8,169 nt of DNA, taken from CAZCBD01 sp964496755. Lineage in GTDB: Bacteria; Bacteroidota; Ignavibacteria; Ignavibacteriales; Melioribacteraceae. The DNA is taken from the NCBI GenBank assembly GCA_964496755.1, contig CAZCBD010000128.1:1-8169 (forward strand), in the 5' to 3' direction. Each line of letters opens with the position of its first letter. Positions within the stretch are counted from its first letter, which is position 1. Below, piece after piece: positions 4,879 through 8,169 of the stretch. Position numbers and translations under genes: made by a program. The notes below the pieces were generated by a model. The model saw nothing but the letters and a program-made list of their open reading frames with translations. It did no database searches and was not told the DNA's origin.

Positions 4879-6450
4879 ATGAAAAAAATATTCATTGTAA
4901 TAGCATTGCTGAGTATAGTTTTGATAACTTCAATTACTTTATTGAAATCGAGCTATACAGATGAAACAAATCAGATGAAGCTTAAAGAAAAATATTCAAA
5001 AAAATTACCTTACTCGGTAGATCATACAAAATTTGCAGTATTGAAAAAGAAATTTAAGGATCCGAGTGAAGTTACATTAACATGCATTAGTTGTCACACC
5101 GAGCGTCATAAAGAAATAATGAAATCGAATCATTGGAATTGGGAAAAACCTGAATACATTAAAGGACGCGGCATTGTATATCTTGGCAAAAAAAATGTGT
5201 TGAACAATTTTTGTATTGGTACGGAAGGGAACGAAAAAAGTTGCGCCAAATGCCATGTTGGGTTGGGAATGGACAAAAAAGGTTTTTCCTTTGATGATCC
5301 GAGAAATGTGGATTGCTTGGTTTGTCATGATAATTCGGAAACTTATGCAAAAGCACCTAATCAAGGTGGTGCCCCCGATCCAAATTTAGATTTAAATTAT
5401 ATTGCACAGCATGTTGGTAAACCGAAAAGATCAAATTGTGGAGTTTGTCACTTTTTTGGTGGGGGTGGAAACAATGTAAAACATGGTGATTTGGAAAAAT
5501 CCATGTTTGAGCCAACAAAAGATATTGATATTCATATGGCCTCAAATGGTATGAATTTACAGTGTGTTGATTGCCATAAAACCGAAAAACATAATATTAG
5601 CGGAAAAATGTATTCGCTTTCTTCTATGAATAGGAACAGAGCTACTTGCGAAGAATGTCATACATCCAGTCCGCACCAAAATAAAATTATTAATAACCAC
5701 ACATATAAAGTTGCTTGTCAAACTTGTCATATTCCTGTTTATGCAAAAGAAAATGCAACGAAAATATTCTGGGATTGGTCAACAGCAGGCAAATTAAAAG
5801 ATGGCAAACCTTATTTTGAAGAAGATGAAATGGGTAATCATAATTACTTATCAATTAAAGGTAGTTTTAAATGGGCCAAAAATCTAAAACCTGATTATAT
5901 TTGGTTTAACGGAACTGCTTCACACTATCTTCTTGGTGATGTAATTAAAGATACTACCAAACCTGTTGTTTTGAATCAATTACACGGAGCATATGCTGAT
6001 AAGGATTCAAAAATAATTCCTGTTAAGATTCAAAAAACCATTCAACCTTTCGACCCGGTAAACAGAATGTTAATTCAGCCTAAATTATATGCAGACAAAA
6101 AAGGCGAAGGTGCTTTTTGGAAAGATTTTAATTGGAAAACAGCTTCTGCAAAGGGTATGGAAATAGTGGGATTGCCATACAGCGGGAAAACATCCTTTAT
6201 TAAAACGGAAATGTATTGGCCTGTAAACCATATGGTTTCAACAAAAGAAAAATCACTGAAATGTACCGATTGTCATTCAACAGAAAATAGCAGATTGGCC
6301 GGATTAACGGATTTTTATATGCCGGCAAGGGATAGAAACTCATTTGTTGAAAATGTTGGTTATGCAATGATTATTTTATCTTTAATTGGGGTTTTATTTC
6401 ACGGTGCTATCAGAATATTTTCCTCTAAAAAAAATAAAGTTGAGGTTTAA
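4879..6450 (+). CDS. Octaheme c-type cytochrome, tetrathionate reductase (OTR) family
   Basis: The 523-residue product has eight CxxCH heme sites, with Cys at 69, 122, 146, 187, 229, 257, 280 and 462. Conserved-looking blocks include SNHWNWE (83-89), CGVCHFFGGGG (187-197) with V-K-H-G-D-L, QTCHIPVYA (281-289) and MYWPVNHMVS (445-454); this arrangement matches the octaheme tetrathionate reductase family. Studied members, such as that of Shewanella, reduce tetrathionate, nitrite and hydroxylamine in vitro, so the natural substrate here is open. The N-terminal hydrophobic segment (4-22) lacks a clear cleavage site. A C-terminal membrane segment (about 492-512) contains H508, so the protein is probably membrane-tethered with its hemes outside the cytoplasm. 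There is no Shine-Dalgarno. The stop overlaps the next start by one base, which points to the cytochrome b subunit as electron donor. Confidence 0.88.
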   Translation: MKKIFIVIALLSIVLITSITLLKSSYTDETNQMKLKEKYSKKLPYSVDHTKFAVLKKKFKDPSEVTLTCISCHTERHKEIMKSNHWNWEKPEYIKGRGIVYLGKKNVLNNFCIGTEGNEKSCAKCHVGLGMDKKGFSFDDPRNVDCLVCHDNSETYAKAPNQGGAPDPNLDLNYIAQHVGKPKRSNCGVCHFFGGGGNNVKHGDLEKSMFEPTKDIDIHMASNGMNLQCVDCHKTEKHNISGKMYSLSSMNRNRATCEECHTSSPHQNKIINNHTYKVACQTCHIPVYAKENATKIFWDWSTAGKLKDGKPYFEEDEMGNHNYLSIKGSFKWAKNLKPDYIWFNGTASHYLLGDVIKDTTKPVVLNQLHGAYADKDSKIIPVKIQKTIQPFDPVNRMLIQPKLYADKKGEGAFWKDFNWKTASAKGMEIVGLPYSGKTSFIKTEMYWPVNHMVSTKEKSLKCTDCHSTENSRLAGLTDFYMPARDRNSFVENVGYAMIILSLIGVLFHGAIRIFSSKKNKVEV

Positions 6451-7157
6451 TGATGAAAAAACAAGTTTATATTTATAAAGCATTTGAAAGATTTTGGCAT
6501 TGGATGCAAGCAATATTGATCTTTTTTTTAGGTCTTACGGGGTTTGAAATTCACGGTTCGTATGAATTTTTCGGCTATCAGAATGCAGTTATTTACCATA
6601 ATTTTGCTGCTTATTCTTTTATTGTTTTAATAATCTTTGCAATATTTTGGCATTTTTCTACCGGTGAATGGAAACAATATTTACCAACTACTAAAAATTT
6701 AAAAGCTCAAGCGGAATATTATTTATTCGGTATTTTTAAAAATGCTCCGCATCCTACAAAAAAAACCGTGTTAAGCAAACTTAACCCTCTTCAAAGATTA
6801 ACTTATTTAGGGTTAAAAATTCTTGTTATTCCAATTATGGTTTTATCCGGATTGCTTTATATGTATTATCGATACCCGTCAGGAAACAGTATTGAAGGGC
6901 TGAATCTGGATTCAATTGAACCGATAGCACTTTTACATACTTTCGGCGCTTTTGTTCTCATTGCTTTTGTTATTGTTCACTTGTATTTAATTACAACTGG
7001 CGAAACATTAACATCCAATCTTAAAGCAATGTTTACCGGATACGAAGAATTAGAGGTTGATGAAGAAGAATCGGAAAAAAAATCTGATGAGGTCAAAAAA
7101 TCTGATGAGGTCAAAAAATCTGATGAGGTCAAAAAATCTGATGAGGTCAAAAAATGA
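6450..7157 (+). CDS. Cytochrome b561-like membrane subunit, electron donor to the octaheme cytochrome
   Basis: The 235-residue product has four membrane segments at about 19-34, 50-70, 118-138 and 159-182. His residues are placed as in di-heme b-type cytochromes of the b561/hydrogenase-subunit type: H17 in RFWHW, H50, H68, H163 and H177. Such proteins oxidise quinol and pass electrons to an extracytoplasmic partner, here most likely the octaheme protein encoded immediately upstream (TAATG junction). ATG 6450 and ATG 6453 are adjacent and either may be used. The C-terminal tail from about 199 is acidic (E-V-D-E-E-E-S-E), then becomes four perfect SDEVKK repeats (212-235) that end the protein. 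This tail is beyond the usual domain and probably disordered in the cytoplasm. The stop overlaps the next gene's start (ATGA). Confidence 0.87.
   Translation: MMKKQVYIYKAFERFWHWMQAILIFFLGLTGFEIHGSYEFFGYQNAVIYHNFAAYSFIVLIIFAIFWHFSTGEWKQYLPTTKNLKAQAEYYLFGIFKNAPHPTKKTVLSKLNPLQRLTYLGLKILVIPIMVLSGLLYMYYRYPSGNSIEGLNLDSIEPIALLHTFGAFVLIAFVIVHLYLITTGETLTSNLKAMFTGYEELEVDEEESEKKSDEVKKSDEVKKSDEVKKSDEVKK
7083..7154 (+). repeat. Perfect 4 x 18-base tandem repeat ending the cytochrome b gene
   Basis: Four identical copies of TCTGATGAGGTCAAAAAA occupy 7083-7100, 7101-7118, 7119-7136 and 7137-7154. They encode (SDEVKK)4 in frame. The last A of the array is the first base of the ATG at 7154. Each unit contains GAGG, and in the last copy this lies 7 bases before that ATG, so it can serve as its ribosome site. 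The absence of any base difference between copies suggests recent expansion by slippage; copy changes would keep the frame. Confidence 0.95.
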
Positions 7158-7669
7158 ATAAAACTAAATATATGAATCCGTATTTAGCCGGGTTTTATCT
7201 GGGTTTACTATTATTAATTACAATATTTATTGCCGGAAGAGGTTTAGGAGCCAGTGGCGCAATTAAAACCGCAACGGTTAAAGTTGTAAAAGCCGTTGCA
7301 CCCGAACATACGCAAAATGCTGAGTTTTATAAACAATATTCCAAATCTCATTCGGATAATCCTTTAAAAAACTGGCTTTTTCTTGAAGTGATTGGAGTGC
7401 TAATCGGAGCATTTATTTCAGGTTTAATTTCTAACAGAAATAAGTTTGAATTAGAACATTCGCCTAAAATTAAAGGGCGTACAAGAATTATCGGTGCAAT
7501 AATTGGCGGTGCGCTTTTTGGATTTGGGGCTCAATTGGGAAGAGGTTGTACCAGTGGTGCTGCTTTAAGCGGAATGGCTGTTCTTTCTACCGGAGGAATT
7601 ATTACCATGTTTGCCATTTTCGGTGGCGCTTATCTTTTTGCTTATTTTTTTAGAAAACTTTGGATTTAA
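7154..7669 (+). CDS. YeeE/YedE-family half-transporter, first subunit (thiosulfate/sulfur uptake)
   Basis: The 171-residue product has about four membrane segments (roughly 10-28, 73-93, 110-130 and 140-165). The family hallmark is GFGAQLGRGCTSGAALSG (123-140), with the conserved Cys at 132. YeeE/YedE proteins such as TsuA import thiosulfate through a channel lined by conserved Cys; here the usual two-half protein is encoded as two genes. The ATG at 7154 overlaps the cytochrome b stop (ATGA), with GAGG 7 bases upstream supplied by the tandem repeat. A polar stretch at about 50-70 lies between the first two membrane segments. Co-transcription with an octaheme cytochrome supports a sulfur-compound role. 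The exact substrate (thiosulfate, sulfide-derived species, selenium) is inferred. Confidence 0.85.
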   Translation: MNKTKYMNPYLAGFYLGLLLLITIFIAGRGLGASGAIKTATVKVVKAVAPEHTQNAEFYKQYSKSHSDNPLKNWLFLEVIGVLIGAFISGLISNRNKFELEHSPKIKGRTRIIGAIIGGALFGFGAQLGRGCTSGAALSGMAVLSTGGIITMFAIFGGAYLFAYFFRKLWI

Positions 7670-7681
7670 AGGGAGATTAAA

Positions 7682-8169
7682 ATGGGACCATTAGTACCTG
7701 ATATAATTGGAAGCGGATTGAATTTTGTGATTGCGCTTTTTATCGGTATCGCATTCGGATATATATTGGAACAGGCCGGTTTTTCGACTTCAAAAAAATT
7801 GGTTGGTTTGTTTTACGGTTATGATTTTACTGTTTTAAGAGTCTTTTTTACCGCCGGCGTTGTTGCTATGTTAGGAGTAATTGCTCTTGACCATTTCGGT
7901 TTGTTGGATATGAATATTGTTTATGTTAACCCGACATTTATCGGTTCGGCAATTGTTGGTGGTTTAATAATGGGACTTGGCTTTGTGATTGGCGGTTTTT
8001 GCCCCGGTACAAGTGTTTGCGCTTCTGCTATTGGTAAAATAGACGGAATGTTCTTTGTACTTGGAACAGCAATCGGCGTGTTTATCTTTGCCGAAGCTTA
8101 TCCGCTTTATGAGGAATTTTATAAATCCGGTTCTTGGGGGTATGTACGAATTTTTGATACTCTTGGAAT
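7682..8169 (+). CDS. YeeE/YedE-family half-transporter, second subunit (3' end outside window)
   Basis: The reading frame is open to the window end (162 complete codons, no stop). It starts at ATG 7682 with AAAGGGAG ending 6 bases upstream, 12 bases after the previous stop. Hydrophobic segments lie at about 14-30, 52-71, 87-106 and 124-139. The motif GGFCPGTSVCASAIGKIDG (104-122) is the second-half signature of YeeE/YedE transporters, with C107 in the C-P-G-T turn and a further C113. G-Y-I-L-E-Q-A-G-F (26-34) is also typical. It should pair with the protein encoded just upstream to form the complete sulfur-species channel in the inner membrane. Hydrophobicity falls after residue 139, and the remainder (Y-P-L-Y-E-E-F-Y...) suggests the protein is near its end or continues into a soluble tail. 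Confidence 0.87.
   Translation, partial: MGPLVPDIIGSGLNFVIALFIGIAFGYILEQAGFSTSKKLVGLFYGYDFTVLRVFFTAGVVAMLGVIALDHFGLLDMNIVYVNPTFIGSAIVGGLIMGLGFVIGGFCPGTSVCASAIGKIDGMFFVLGTAIGVFIFAEAYPLYEEFYKSGSWGYVRIFDTLG

Noticed and set aside
5077..5545. Three open frames on the - strand within the octaheme gene (5077-5364, 5159-5356, 5357-5545)
   Set aside because: They are antisense shadows of a gene with eight clear heme motifs and show no protein-family features.
4879..6450. Alternative identity as a pentaheme nitrite reductase (NrfA) or hydroxylamine oxidoreductase
   Set aside because: There are eight CxxCH sites, no CxxCK site, and sequence blocks around the hemes fit the octaheme tetrathionate reductase family better.

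Overview
The window looks like an AT-rich chromosome segment from a member of the Bacteroidota (Bacteroidales-like). The evidence is two six-bladed beta-propeller lipoproteins of the type typical of that phylum, small secreted Cys-containing peptides beside them, almost exclusive use of TAA stops, and no visible sigma70-type promoters. All genes are on the + strand. No tRNA, rRNA, transposase or CRISPR array is visible.

Left part (61-4634): two related accessory modules. Each has a secreted peptide of 66-72 residues with four Cys in its mature part, a six-bladed beta-propeller lipoprotein, and a membrane-anchored thioredoxin-fold protein with a CxxC motif. Module A runs thioredoxin-like (61-675), peptide (688-888), propeller (939-2051). 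Module B runs peptide (2706-2924), propeller (3002-4096), thioredoxin-like (4077-4634). The first thioredoxin-like gene may instead close an earlier module cut off by the window edge. The layout resembles the NVEALA-peptide/propeller/TlpA-like loci seen in Bacteroidota, although neither peptide shows a recognisable NVEALA motif. The biological role is not established. A plausible reading is export and oxidative folding or redox handling of a small peptide at the cell envelope.

Middle gap (2052-2705): 654 bases without a credible gene. It holds a 22-base palindrome after module A, three related hairpins with a conserved TTCGAY...TCAG core and changing stems, an AT-rich stretch, and a structured leader in front of peptide B. 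In the leader, a TTCTCC element can pair either with the peptide's Shine-Dalgarno region or with an upstream near-copy of it.

Right part (4879-8169, open at the end): an electron-transfer and sulfur operon. It encodes an octaheme c-type cytochrome of the tetrathionate-reductase (OTR) family, a cytochrome b561-like membrane subunit, and two half-size YeeE/YedE (thiosulfate-transporter-type) proteins, the second cut off by the window end. The first three junctions are overlaps or near-overlaps (TAATG, ATGA), which suggests translational coupling. The likely scheme is quinol to cytochrome b to octaheme cytochrome, reducing tetrathionate or another nitrogen or sulfur compound outside the inner membrane, with the YeeE pair importing thiosulfate or a related sulfur species. 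A perfect 4 x 18-base tandem repeat ends the cytochrome b gene and runs into the start codon of the first yeeE-like gene.
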